A DNA stretch of 62,074 nt, from the NCBI RefSeq assembly GCF_004138105.1, contig NZ_RXHQ01000015.1, positions 1 to 62,074 on the forward strand, in the 5' to 3' direction. The notes under the pieces are model-generated. The model was not told the origin of the DNA and did no database searches. It was given only the letters and a program-made list of their open reading frames with translations. This document shows positions 26,381 through 35,347 of this stretch, piece by piece. How positions within the stretch are numbered: position 1 is the stretch's first letter; each line of letters begins with the position of its first letter. The DNA comes from Xylanivirga thermophila. GTDB taxonomy: Bacteria > Bacillota > Clostridia > Caldicoprobacterales > Xylanivirgaceae. The position numbers and the translations under genes were made by a program.

Positions 26381-26665
26381 ATGGATATAAAGGTATTTAA
26401 AGTTGCAAAGGACAGTAATATTAATGCTGTATCTGTTGCAATGTTAGAGGAAGTAGTAAATAATGGAGCATGTCACGTTGATGCTATGGGTGTAAATGCA
26501 AATTACACACTTGTAAAAGCATTGATACTAGTAACAGACACCCTAGCAAATAATGGATATAAATGTAACTTACAACCTTATTATGTAAACGTGACAGTCA
26601 GTGGTTGCGACGATGAGCAGCACATCAAGACGGCTATTCGCTGGACCATTATAGTGAAAAAGTAG
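26381..26665 (+). CDS. SpoVS-like (Alba-fold) protein
   Basis: A 94-residue protein that follows the stage V sporulation protein S pattern: FKVAKDSNINAVSVAML, GACHVDAMGVNANYTLVKAL, and a final IKTAIRWTIIV strand. SpoVS proteins are small Alba-like nucleic-acid binders that affect sporulation. Compared with chromosomal SpoVS this copy is diverged and has extra residues. TAGGAGGG precedes the ATG. It sits after the repeat array and before the GGDEF-Spo0E gene, suggesting cargo that touches sporulation. Confidence 0.75.
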   Translation: MDIKVFKVAKDSNINAVSVAMLEEVVNNGACHVDAMGVNANYTLVKALILVTDTLANNGYKCNLQPYYVNVTVSGCDDEQHIKTAIRWTIIVKK

Positions 26666-26724
26666 ATGCTTGTTCATTGAATATTATGTAAATATATGAT
26701 AATCTAGCAAATATAGTTGTAAGG

Positions 26725-26775
26725 GACACACCTTATTTATACTGCAAAATAGTATAGGGGAGGTGTGTCTTTTTT
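26725..26775 (+). terminator. Terminator after the SpoVS-like gene
   Basis: Outer arms GACACACCT/AGGTGTGTC with an inner TATACT/AGTATA stem, then TTTTTT. Confidence 0.85.
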
Positions 26776-26837
26776 GTTTGGACAAAGTGGGTAAAAAGTA
26801 CTTCCAAATATGAAACTAATACATTGGAGGTACTAAA

Positions 26838-27713
26838 TTGGAAAAAGAGAAAAATGACAAAAATATTATAAGAATAATACTAAATATAAACAAAGAGGTA
26901 TTGTATAGTAATGTGAACATAAATATGGCCAAAAATTATTTAAAAGTTCTTATATCGTCATATGACTCATTTAATGATATGCCTGTACAATCTTGTTTCA
27001 AGAAATATCAGGTAGTAATAGATAGATTTATTCTAAACAACCAAACCTTCTTTTTGATTGTTATCGCTAAGATGGCAGATTGTAATAATTGTGTTAAAGC
27101 AATCAGGGATGAAGTAACAGGACTATATAATCGGAATTACCTAGAATTTATTAAAAGGGAAGCCTTACCCATTAATATGGATAAATACTTATCTTTGATA
27201 CTCATAGATGTAGACAATTTGAAAATGTTAAATGATACGTATGGGCATCTTGCAGGAGATAAGGTTATTAGGATAGTGGGACAAGCGATTAAGAAAGGCA
27301 TAAGGCAAAAGGATTTAGGAATAAGGTTTGGAGGTGATGAATTTATAATCTTACTTCCTACCAAAGATAAAATGGCGACAGAAAAGGTAGTAACTCGAAT
27401 TAGAGAGACGATTCATGAGATGGCAAAAAAGCACAAGATAGATATTGAGGTAAGTGTAGGAATTGCATCAAGTAATAATACCTTTAGCATAGAGGAGATG
27501 ATTAGAATGGCAGATATACAGTTATATGAGCAAAAGATAATAAAGAGAGAACAAAAGAAAGAAGATGAAACAAGTGGCTTGGCAAATGAAATTTTGGAAA
27601 TAAAGGAAGAATTGAATAAGAAGGTTGTCGAAAATGGAAACAACTTAAGTAGTATAGAAATATTAGATTTAAGCCAAAGATTAGATGACTTAATCGTTAA
27701 GTATTTGGAATAG
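26838..27713 (+). CDS. Diguanylate cyclase with Spo0E-like C-terminal tail
   Basis: A 291-residue protein with a TTG start behind GGAGGT. Residues 1-90 are an unassigned sensor-like region ending in CNNC. Residues 95-250 are a GGDEF domain with the signature RFGGDEF (163-169) and an inhibitory RxxD site (RQKD, 156-159), so it should make cyclic di-GMP and be product-inhibited. The last 45 residues carry LSQRLDDLIVKYLE, the SxxLDxLI signature of Spo0E phosphatases. The fusion could link cyclic di-GMP to Spo0A~P. Both parts keep their key residues. Confidence 0.85.
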   Translation: MEKEKNDKNIIRIILNINKEVLYSNVNINMAKNYLKVLISSYDSFNDMPVQSCFKKYQVVIDRFILNNQTFFLIVIAKMADCNNCVKAIRDEVTGLYNRNYLEFIKREALPINMDKYLSLILIDVDNLKMLNDTYGHLAGDKVIRIVGQAIKKGIRQKDLGIRFGGDEFIILLPTKDKMATEKVVTRIRETIHEMAKKHKIDIEVSVGIASSNNTFSIEEMIRMADIQLYEQKIIKREQKKEDETSGLANEILEIKEELNKKVVENGNNLSSIEILDLSQRLDDLIVKYLE

Positions 27714-28122
27714 CAGGGTAAAAATATCATTTTGTCGCATGAAAATCGGCAGGAATCCTTAATCCATGAGCCTTATACCCAATTAACTATATACATATAT
27801 TAGGTGTTAAGGGTTAAGGTATAGTAGGTTAATAGGGATAATAGGAGTAAAGGGGTAAGGAATTAAAAGAATAAAGGCTTAAAGGGTAATTAAACTTGAT
27901 ATAGTTATTAAATTATATATAGAATGCTAAAGTCTAATAGTGGTTTCATTATAGGCTTCATCTTCAAGAACTGTCTGCTTTAATATGTAGGCAGTTTTTT
28001 AATGTGATGAAATCAATAAATTAATTAGATAATGCAAAGAAATATTGTGAAAGTAGGGTTAAACCTATGGAGAATCAGACCCTATACTTTTTTATGTGTT
28101 ATTCTCAGAAATATAGGGAGAT
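27714..28122. other. Gene-free stretch with terminator and purine-rich strings
   Basis: Holds a terminator (27969-28000, arms AACTGTCTGC / GTAGGCAGTT, then TTTTTT) and plus-strand GTTAAGGGTTAAGG and AAAGGGGTAAGG strings (27800-27870) like those in other gaps. No gene seen. Confidence 0.5.
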
Positions 28123-28275
28123 ATGAAGAATAGACTTAGAGTTTATGATGGTGGTATTGATAGTCATATTCCTAGATTAGACAATATGATGTTTGAAACT
28201 GAAGACATGGAAGGTCATGAAGAAATAAGTAATAGCCTTACAGAAGAAGATGATATTAAAAAACATATTCAATGA
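28123..28275 (+). CDS. Short acidic peptide, possibly a frameshifted remnant
   Basis: A 50-codon frame, MKNRLRVYDGGIDSHIPRLD then an acidic tail. GGGAG lies very close to the ATG. One A fewer in the A-run at about 28260 would extend it with NIFNELIELVEVVCMMFRY. No family recognised. Confidence 0.3.
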   Translation: MKNRLRVYDGGIDSHIPRLDNMMFETEDMEGHEEISNSLTEEDDIKKHIQ

Positions 28276-28391
28276 ACTAATTGAATTGGTAGAAGTAGTT
28301 TGTATGATGTTTAGGTATATAATCAATTGAATCTTATGATATTATGTCATAAAATATAATAAAGAGCGTACTAAAAAGGGTGGTTATATAT

Positions 28392-30032
28392 ATGATTGAA
28401 GAATCTAAAGATACAAATAAAACATTAAGTACAGAAGAAATAATTAAGGCTCATAAAAGAGCCATTAAGTTAGTATCTGTAAATTGGAAGGGTAATCAAT
28501 TAGAAATTCCTGTTTTTTATAGTTTTAAAGCAGCAATTACATATGAAAGGGCATATGAGGAAACTAAAGATTATAGAAAGTCATTCTGTATCATGATTCT
28601 TAAAATGATTGATAGTAATAAAAGTTTTGTTTACAAGGAAGATGAATTTCCCATTTTGGAATTAAGTGATATAGATAAATTATCGAATGATGATTTAATA
28701 AAGATAGGTAATGAGGTTATAAATAGTTCAGAAGATTTAAAGAAAATTAAATCAGAAAAATCAATAAAAGGCGATAATTTCTTTGAAATTTTCTACGCAA
28801 TACATAAGACAGAAACTGAGCAATATTCTGAACAAATAAAAAAGAGCCTTCAAAAACTTGAATTAGGTTATAAAAAACAGTTTTCAACATTTCTAGAGGC
28901 AACTAAAAAGATGACTGGAATTATTGAAACAATAAAACCTGTTAAGGTTAATGCAATAGAAGCCTATCAAAATATTGTAGGAAATTCTGCATTAGTAGAA
29001 ACGATTGCCATAGCAAGTAATATAGAGAATTCCATCGGTACACATATAAATATAATTAACCCAATTAACGAAAGTGTGAGCAAGTCAATATATCAAATGC
29101 AATCATCATTGGCTTCGATTTCTAGTATGGTTAATCCAGCGATTCAAAATATTTATTCTAGTATAGATAGCATAAGTGATATACTATTGCCAATCAATAT
29201 GGACTATCTGCAAAGGATAATAGAAACACAAGAATCAGTTAAAAGGTCACTAAATATAAACTTTCAAAATAACATAAAGATATTCACGGAAGGAATAAAA
29301 GGCATATTAGGGCCTGAACTCGCAGGCTTTAAGATTAATGAATTACAACAAAACTTAATCAACAATATAACTCCATTTATTCTTTCAGCACAAAAAACCC
29401 TTATAGCCAGAAAAAACATAAATAATAATCTAACTAATAGAGCCAAGATTATGTTTCGATATGAATGGTGGCTTATAGATTCACTTCCAATAAGCATAAT
29501 TAATTATATTTATGATAATGGAGATGATTTAACCAAACAAGATGTGGATGACATAATATGTGAATATTATAAAAACAATGAATACAGTGGATTAGAAAGA
29601 ATACTAAAGTCATGGAATGAATTGCCTTATTATGCTACAAGAAGGAAACAAATAAGAGATGCATTTTATGCCCATAAATTGGGATTATACTCCTTATCGA
29701 TTCCAGTATTGGGAATGATGTTAGAGGGAGTTATTAGGGATTTTATGAGTGATACTTATAGTTTAACACATTATAAATTTAGTCCTCTATATAATGGTTT
29801 TAAGAAAAAAGCGAAAGAGTTAGATGAATTTATACTAAAATATACATTTAACTGTATAGACTTATTTTATATTAGATATAATCCTCAAAATCCAGATGAA
29901 GTAGACGACTTTAGCAGGCATAAAATGTTCCATGGACAGGCTATAAATTATGATAGTGAAGTAAATTCATTAAAACTGATATTATATTTAGATGAACTTT
30001 TTCAGATAGAGTCCTATTTAAGAACAGCCTAA
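28392..30032 (+). CDS. HEPN-domain protein beside the restriction locus
   Basis: A 546-residue, mostly helical protein. The middle (about 120-350) is coiled-coil-like with no known domain; the C-terminal 150 residues look like a HEPN domain, with the R-x4-H ribonuclease motif at R509-H514 (RHKMFHG). HEPN proteins in defence loci are often RNases triggered by infection. The ATG at 28392 follows GGGTGG; a GTG at 28380 is the alternative. It lies 91 bp before hsdM on the same strand. Confidence 0.6.
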   Translation: MIEESKDTNKTLSTEEIIKAHKRAIKLVSVNWKGNQLEIPVFYSFKAAITYERAYEETKDYRKSFCIMILKMIDSNKSFVYKEDEFPILELSDIDKLSNDDLIKIGNEVINSSEDLKKIKSEKSIKGDNFFEIFYAIHKTETEQYSEQIKKSLQKLELGYKKQFSTFLEATKKMTGIIETIKPVKVNAIEAYQNIVGNSALVETIAIASNIENSIGTHINIINPINESVSKSIYQMQSSLASISSMVNPAIQNIYSSIDSISDILLPINMDYLQRIIETQESVKRSLNINFQNNIKIFTEGIKGILGPELAGFKINELQQNLINNITPFILSAQKTLIARKNINNNLTNRAKIMFRYEWWLIDSLPISIINYIYDNGDDLTKQDVDDIICEYYKNNEYSGLERILKSWNELPYYATRRKQIRDAFYAHKLGLYSLSIPVLGMMLEGVIRDFMSDTYSLTHYKFSPLYNGFKKKAKELDEFILKYTFNCIDLFYIRYNPQNPDEVDDFSRHKMFHGQAINYDSEVNSLKLILYLDELFQIESYLRTA

Positions 30033-30123
30033 TTATATAATATAGATAAATAAAAGGTTGACTGATATAATTAAGATAAATATTAATTGTAATAGAAAAT
30101 TTAATATAGAAGGAGAACTAAAA

Positions 30124-32142
30124 TTGAGTAACTTTCAAGAAAAAATAAACTTTATTTGGAGTATAGCAGAACTACTGAGAGGGCCGTATAAAAAGGAACA
30201 ATACGGAGATATTATCTTGCCGATGTCCGTACTAAGAAGATTTGATTGTGTTCTTACTGAAACTAAGCAGGAGGTTTTAGATAAATATGAGACATTAAAG
30301 AAGTCAGGTCTTCAGAATATGGACCCGGTGCTTAATCGAATATCAAAGCAAGAATTTAACAATACCAGTAAATATGATTTTGATAAGTTGCTTGCTGACC
30401 CTGATAATATAGCCAACAATTTGAGAAATTATATTAATGGCTTTTCTAAGAATGCTAGAGAAATTATTGAGCATTTTGATTTTGATAAGCAAATAACTAA
30501 ACTTAATGATAATAATCTTCTATACCTTATTATATCTGAGTTTAACAAAATTGACTTACATCCAGAGGTGGTTAGTAATACACAGATGGGTTACATATTT
30601 GAAGAACTTATTAGAAGATTTAATGAACATGCCGAGGCTGGTGACCACTATACACCTCGTGAAGTTATTAGGCTTATGGTAAATATTCTTCTAAGTGAAG
30701 ATAATGAAGAATTAACAAGGCCAGGTCTTATAACAACTATATATGACTGTTGTGCTGGAACGGGTGGTATGCTTTCAGTAGCAGAACAATATCTAAGAGA
30801 ATTAAATCCTGGTATACAGGTTGAATTATATGGACAAGAGATAAATCCTCAGTCCTTTAGTATTTGCAAATCCGACATGCTTATAAAAGGACACAAGGCA
30901 GATAATATTATTTTAGGAGATAGTTTTACAGAGGATGGACATAAAGGACAAACCTTTCGCTATATGCTTACCAATCCGCCGTTTGGTGTGGAGTGGAAGA
31001 AAGCACAAAAGTTCATAAAAGATGAAAATGAAAGTGAAGGATATGACGGTAGATTTGGTGCAGGACTTCCTAGAATATCTGATGGTTCCTTATTATTCTT
31101 ACAGCATTTAATATCCAAGATGAAGCAAGATGAAACTGGTAGTCGTATAGCAATTATCTTTAATGGTTCGCCACTATTTACTGGGGATGCAGGTTCAGGT
31201 GAATCGGAAATAAGGCGCTGGATAATTGAAAATGACATGCTGGAAGGTATTATTGCACTACCTGACCAACTATTTTATAACACAGGTATTTCCACATATA
31301 TATGGATAGTAACGAATCGTAAAAATGATGACTTAATGAAAGGACCTGTAAGAACAGGAAAAATACAGTTAGTTAATGCAGTAGACTTCTATCAGAAAAT
31401 GAGAAAGAGCCTTGGAAACAAGAGAAACGAAATTAGTGAAGAACAGATAAAAGAGATTACAAGGATTTATGGTGACTTTAAAGAAAATGAATACTGTAAG
31501 ATTTTCGATAATGAAGACTTTGGATATCAAAAGATAGTCGTGGAAAGGCCATTAAGACTTAACTTTCAAGTAACGGCAGAAAGAATTAATAATCTATATA
31601 ATGAAACAGCCTTTAATAATCTTGCAAAATCTAGGAAGAAAGGTGCATCAGGAGCACAAGAAATAGATGAAGGTAAGAAACTTCAGGGACAAATTATAGA
31701 TGTGTTAAAGACAATGGATGATACTGCTATTTATAAAAATAGAAATACCTTTACTAAGATGCTTAAAAAGGCTTTTAAAGCAGAAGACATCAATCTGAAA
31801 AGTCCCTTATTAAAGGCTATATTATCTGCCCTATCTGAAAAAGATGAAACCGCTGATGTCTGTACAGATACTAAAGGTAACCCTGAGCCAGACCCAGACT
31901 TGAGGGATACTGAAAACGTACCTCTAAAAGAAGATATACATGAGTACTTTGAACGGGAAGTAAAACCCCACGTGCCTGATGCCTGGATAGACGAAACCAA
32001 GACTAAAATCGGATATGAAATACCTTTCACAAGGCATTTTTATAAATATCAGCCCCTAAGACCTTCTGAGGAGATTATGAAAGAAATTATAGAACTGGAA
32101 AAGAGTATTTCAGAGAAATTGAAGAAGGTGATGGGTGAATGA
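30124..32142 (+). CDS. hsdM: Type I restriction-modification system, HsdM methyltransferase
   Basis: A 672-residue N6-adenine methyltransferase subunit. It has an HsdM N-terminal helical domain (FQEKINFIWSIAELLRG), then YTPREVIRLMVNILL, SAM motif DCCAGTGGML and catalytic NPPFG. The TTG at 30124 is chosen since AAGGAG lies before it and it gives the usual start; the frame runs back to 30058. Its stop overlaps the hsdS ATG. The C-terminus is longer than in minimal HsdM proteins. Confidence 0.93.
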   Translation: MSNFQEKINFIWSIAELLRGPYKKEQYGDIILPMSVLRRFDCVLTETKQEVLDKYETLKKSGLQNMDPVLNRISKQEFNNTSKYDFDKLLADPDNIANNLRNYINGFSKNAREIIEHFDFDKQITKLNDNNLLYLIISEFNKIDLHPEVVSNTQMGYIFEELIRRFNEHAEAGDHYTPREVIRLMVNILLSEDNEELTRPGLITTIYDCCAGTGGMLSVAEQYLRELNPGIQVELYGQEINPQSFSICKSDMLIKGHKADNIILGDSFTEDGHKGQTFRYMLTNPPFGVEWKKAQKFIKDENESEGYDGRFGAGLPRISDGSLLFLQHLISKMKQDETGSRIAIIFNGSPLFTGDAGSGESEIRRWIIENDMLEGIIALPDQLFYNTGISTYIWIVTNRKNDDLMKGPVRTGKIQLVNAVDFYQKMRKSLGNKRNEISEEQIKEITRIYGDFKENEYCKIFDNEDFGYQKIVVERPLRLNFQVTAERINNLYNETAFNNLAKSRKKGASGAQEIDEGKKLQGQIIDVLKTMDDTAIYKNRNTFTKMLKKAFKAEDINLKSPLLKAILSALSEKDETADVCTDTKGNPEPDPDLRDTENVPLKEDIHEYFEREVKPHVPDAWIDETKTKIGYEIPFTRHFYKYQPLRPSEEIMKEIIELEKSISEKLKKVMGE

Positions 32143-33494
32143 GACAGTATAAGAAGTATGAAAGGTATAAGGATACAGGGGTTGAGTGGATAGGTAAAAT
32201 ACCTGAAGAGTGGGATTTATCTAAAATAAAATATATTCCTAAATATGAGTATAAATCGTTTGTTGATGGAGATTGGATAGAAAGTCCATATATAACTGAT
32301 GAAGGTATAAGATTAATACAGACGGGTAATATTGGGATTGGTAGTTATAAAGAACAAGGATATAGATATATTTCAGAGGACACTTTTAAAGATTTAAATT
32401 GTACAGAAGTATATCCAAATGATGTATTAATTTGTAGATTGGCCGGACCTGTTGGTAGAGCATGTTTAGCACCAAGTTTGACAGAAAGAATGATTACATC
32501 TGTAGATGTGTGTATATTAAAGCCAAAAGATAATATTGATAGAAGATATTTAGTGTATATTTTGTCTTATGATGGATACTTACAAGAAGCAGATTTTCTT
32601 GCTCGAGGAGGCACTCGCCAAAGGATTAGTAGAACACAATTAGGTAATATAAATATTTTACTGCCTCCTACGGACCAGCAGAAATCTATTGCTAATTTTT
32701 TAGACCAAAAAACTGCTGAAATAGATGGTTTGATTGCTGATAAGGAAAAATTAATTGAATTATTACAGGAAAAACGGCAAGCAATTATAACCGAGACCGT
32801 TACCAAAGGGCTTAATCCGAATGTTAAGATGAAAGATTCAGGAATTGAGTGGATAGGGGAGATTCCAGAGCATTGGAGGCTTTCAAAGATAAAGTATGAA
32901 TCATTAATTAATAATAAAACATTAAGCGAAAGTACAGATGACGACTATGAAATAGATTATATTGACATAAGTAGCGTAACATCAATAGGTGAAATTGATG
33001 GCGTTCAAAGTTTAAATTTTAAAGATGCACCTAGTAGAGCCAGAAGAATTTTATATAAGGGGGATACCATAGTATCCACAGTTCGTACATATTTGAAAGC
33101 AATAGCCTTTATTGAAAATGCTCAATCAAACCTAATATGTTCGACAGGATTTGCAGTCTTAACTCCCCTATCAAAGGTTGTTCCGAAATATTTATTTTAT
33201 TTAATGAGGTCAGAAAAATATGTTAATGAGATTGTTCGTAGGTCAGTAGGAGTTAGTTATCCTGCAGTTAATGCTTCTGACATTGGTGCTTTAGAATGTG
33301 CATTACCAGATAGAGATGAGCAAATGTATATTGTAGAATATCTTGATAATTGCACTACGCAGATTAACCAATTGGTAAATGATATACAAGCACAAATCCA
33401 AAAACTAAAAGAATACCGCCAATCCCTTATATCAGAAGCAGTAACAGGTAAAATTGATGTGAGGGAATTTGGAAGTATAAGCGAGGTGATATAA
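32139..33494 (+). CDS. hsdS: Type I restriction-modification system, HsdS specificity subunit
   Basis: A 451-residue protein with two target-recognition domains. Each is opened by the same block (GVEWIGKIPEEWDLSKIKY at about 14 and GIEWIGEIPEHWRLSKIKY at about 234) and closed by conserved helices (LPPTDQQKSIANFLDQKTAEI and later DRDEQMYIVEYLDNC). The DNA target is set by the two variable domains and cannot be read. ATG overlaps the hsdM stop. Confidence 0.93.
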   Translation: MRQYKKYERYKDTGVEWIGKIPEEWDLSKIKYIPKYEYKSFVDGDWIESPYITDEGIRLIQTGNIGIGSYKEQGYRYISEDTFKDLNCTEVYPNDVLICRLAGPVGRACLAPSLTERMITSVDVCILKPKDNIDRRYLVYILSYDGYLQEADFLARGGTRQRISRTQLGNINILLPPTDQQKSIANFLDQKTAEIDGLIADKEKLIELLQEKRQAIITETVTKGLNPNVKMKDSGIEWIGEIPEHWRLSKIKYESLINNKTLSESTDDDYEIDYIDISSVTSIGEIDGVQSLNFKDAPSRARRILYKGDTIVSTVRTYLKAIAFIENAQSNLICSTGFAVLTPLSKVVPKYLFYLMRSEKYVNEIVRRSVGVSYPAVNASDIGALECALPDRDEQMYIVEYLDNCTTQINQLVNDIQAQIQKLKEYRQSLISEAVTGKIDVREFGSISEVI

Positions 33495-33496
33495 GG

Positions 33497-35332
33497 ATGA
33501 ACAAGATAACTGCCCATGCAGTGAATATCCGTACACTGCTGAATAATAAATACACGGTTCAGTATTATCAGCGGGAATATAACTGGGAAACCAAGCAGAT
33601 TGAAGAACTTATAGAGGATTTAACCAACGAGTTTAATGAGTTCTATAAGGACGGAGACAGGCAGATTGATGTGAGGAATTATGGAGACTACTTTTTAGGT
33701 CCCATTATCCTTACCAATGACAATGCAATTATAGATGGACAACAGAGGTTATCCTCATTAACGCTGCTCCTCATATACCTAAACAATCTTCAAAAACAGC
33801 AGACGAGTCTGCCTAAAGTCAATATTGATAACTTGATTTACTCAGAGATGTACGGCCAAAAGACTTTTTGCATAAATGTCACAGAAAGGGAGGTTTGTTT
33901 AGCATCTCTATTTGAAACAGGTGATTATGACATTACCAATGAGCAGTCAGAGAGTGTTATTAACCTTTACAATCGATATAAAGATATTGAGCGGATTTTT
34001 CCTGACGAATTAAAAGGAAGTCCCCTGCCAGTATTTATTGAATGGTTAATAGACAATGTGAGTCTTGTAGAAATAAGGACTGATTCGGAGCAAGATGCTC
34101 ATAAAGTTTTTGTAACAATGAACGACAGGGGATTGAGGCTCACGCCAACGGAGATGTTAAAGGGCTACCTTCTTTCCGAAATGGATGATAATACAATCAG
34201 AAATAAGGCAAATGATTTATGGAAGAATAAAATTGTACAATTAAAAGAAATTGAAAAGGATGGAGATGCTGACTTTATAAAGAACTGGTTAAGGGCCCAG
34301 TATGCAGAAACTATAAGGGAAGGTAAAAAGGATGCAGAGAACAAGGACTTTGATATAATCGGAACAACATTCCATAAATGGGTCCGAGAGAATAAGTCTG
34401 TTATGGGCTTAAACAGCAGTGCAGATTTTGAAAAATTTATACTTAAAAACTTTAGGATGTATGCTGATATTTATATTCGCTTAAAGGAATACTCCCGCAA
34501 GTTTAATAAGGATTATGAGTATGTATTTTATAATGCTGACAGAGGATTTACGCTGCAGTACCAAATTATATTATCAGCAATAAAAAGTGATGATACCCAG
34601 GATGTTGTTAATAAAAAAATCAAAATGGTTTCCTGCTTTATTGACCAATTTATATCCATCAGGATTTTCAATTTTAAGACGGTGGATTATTCCTCTATTA
34701 GATATACTGTATTTAATATAACAAAAATGATACGTAATAAGGATATTAAGGAATTGGCTGAGATATTAAAGCGTTATATAAATAATATGGAGTTAACGCT
34801 TGAAGGAATTGATGGTTTTTATTTAAATCAGTTTACAAGAAGATATATGCTCCATATTCTCTCAAGAATGACCTACTACGTAGAGGAACAAAGCGGCATC
34901 AACAGCAATTTTGCCGACTATGTAAATAGAGAACAAAAAAATCCATATGATATAGAGCATATCTGGGCTGATGATTATACTCAGGGTAATCACCAGTTAG
35001 AATTTTCAACAGAAGAAGAATTTAAAGATTTTAGAAATAGGTTTGGAGGTTTGTTAATACTTCCTAAAGATAAAAACAGAAGTTTGCAGGATATGGAATA
35101 CAGTAAGAAAGTAATCAAGTACGACAGTGAAAACCTGCTGGCTCGGACTTTAAATCAGAATTGTTATAATAATAATCCATTATTTTTATGCTTTATGAAT
35201 AATACACAGTTACCCTTTAAACCATATGCACAATTTAATAAGGCAGAACTAATTGAAAGGCAATCTCTTTATAAAGAGATATGTAAAAAGATTTGGGATG
35301 TAAATAAAATTGATTTATTAGCAAATAGTTAG
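33497..35332 (+). CDS. DUF262-DUF1524 (GmrSD-like) protein within the type I operon
   Basis: A 611-residue protein. The N-terminal DUF262 has YYQREYNWE and IIDGQQRLSSL (nucleotide-handling motif); the C-terminal DUF1524 has DIEHIWADDY, a His-Me-type nuclease motif. This layout is that of GmrSD/BrxU/SspE-type modification-dependent restriction proteins. It lies between hsdS and hsdR with 2- and 15-bp gaps, so it is part of the operon, adding a second possible line of restriction. AAGG precedes the ATG. Confidence 0.85.
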   Translation: MNKITAHAVNIRTLLNNKYTVQYYQREYNWETKQIEELIEDLTNEFNEFYKDGDRQIDVRNYGDYFLGPIILTNDNAIIDGQQRLSSLTLLLIYLNNLQKQQTSLPKVNIDNLIYSEMYGQKTFCINVTEREVCLASLFETGDYDITNEQSESVINLYNRYKDIERIFPDELKGSPLPVFIEWLIDNVSLVEIRTDSEQDAHKVFVTMNDRGLRLTPTEMLKGYLLSEMDDNTIRNKANDLWKNKIVQLKEIEKDGDADFIKNWLRAQYAETIREGKKDAENKDFDIIGTTFHKWVRENKSVMGLNSSADFEKFILKNFRMYADIYIRLKEYSRKFNKDYEYVFYNADRGFTLQYQIILSAIKSDDTQDVVNKKIKMVSCFIDQFISIRIFNFKTVDYSSIRYTVFNITKMIRNKDIKELAEILKRYINNMELTLEGIDGFYLNQFTRRYMLHILSRMTYYVEEQSGINSNFADYVNREQKNPYDIEHIWADDYTQGNHQLEFSTEEEFKDFRNRFGGLLILPKDKNRSLQDMEYSKKVIKYDSENLLARTLNQNCYNNNPLFLCFMNNTQLPFKPYAQFNKAELIERQSLYKEICKKIWDVNKIDLLANS

Positions 35333-35347
35333 TAAGGAAGTGAGAAA

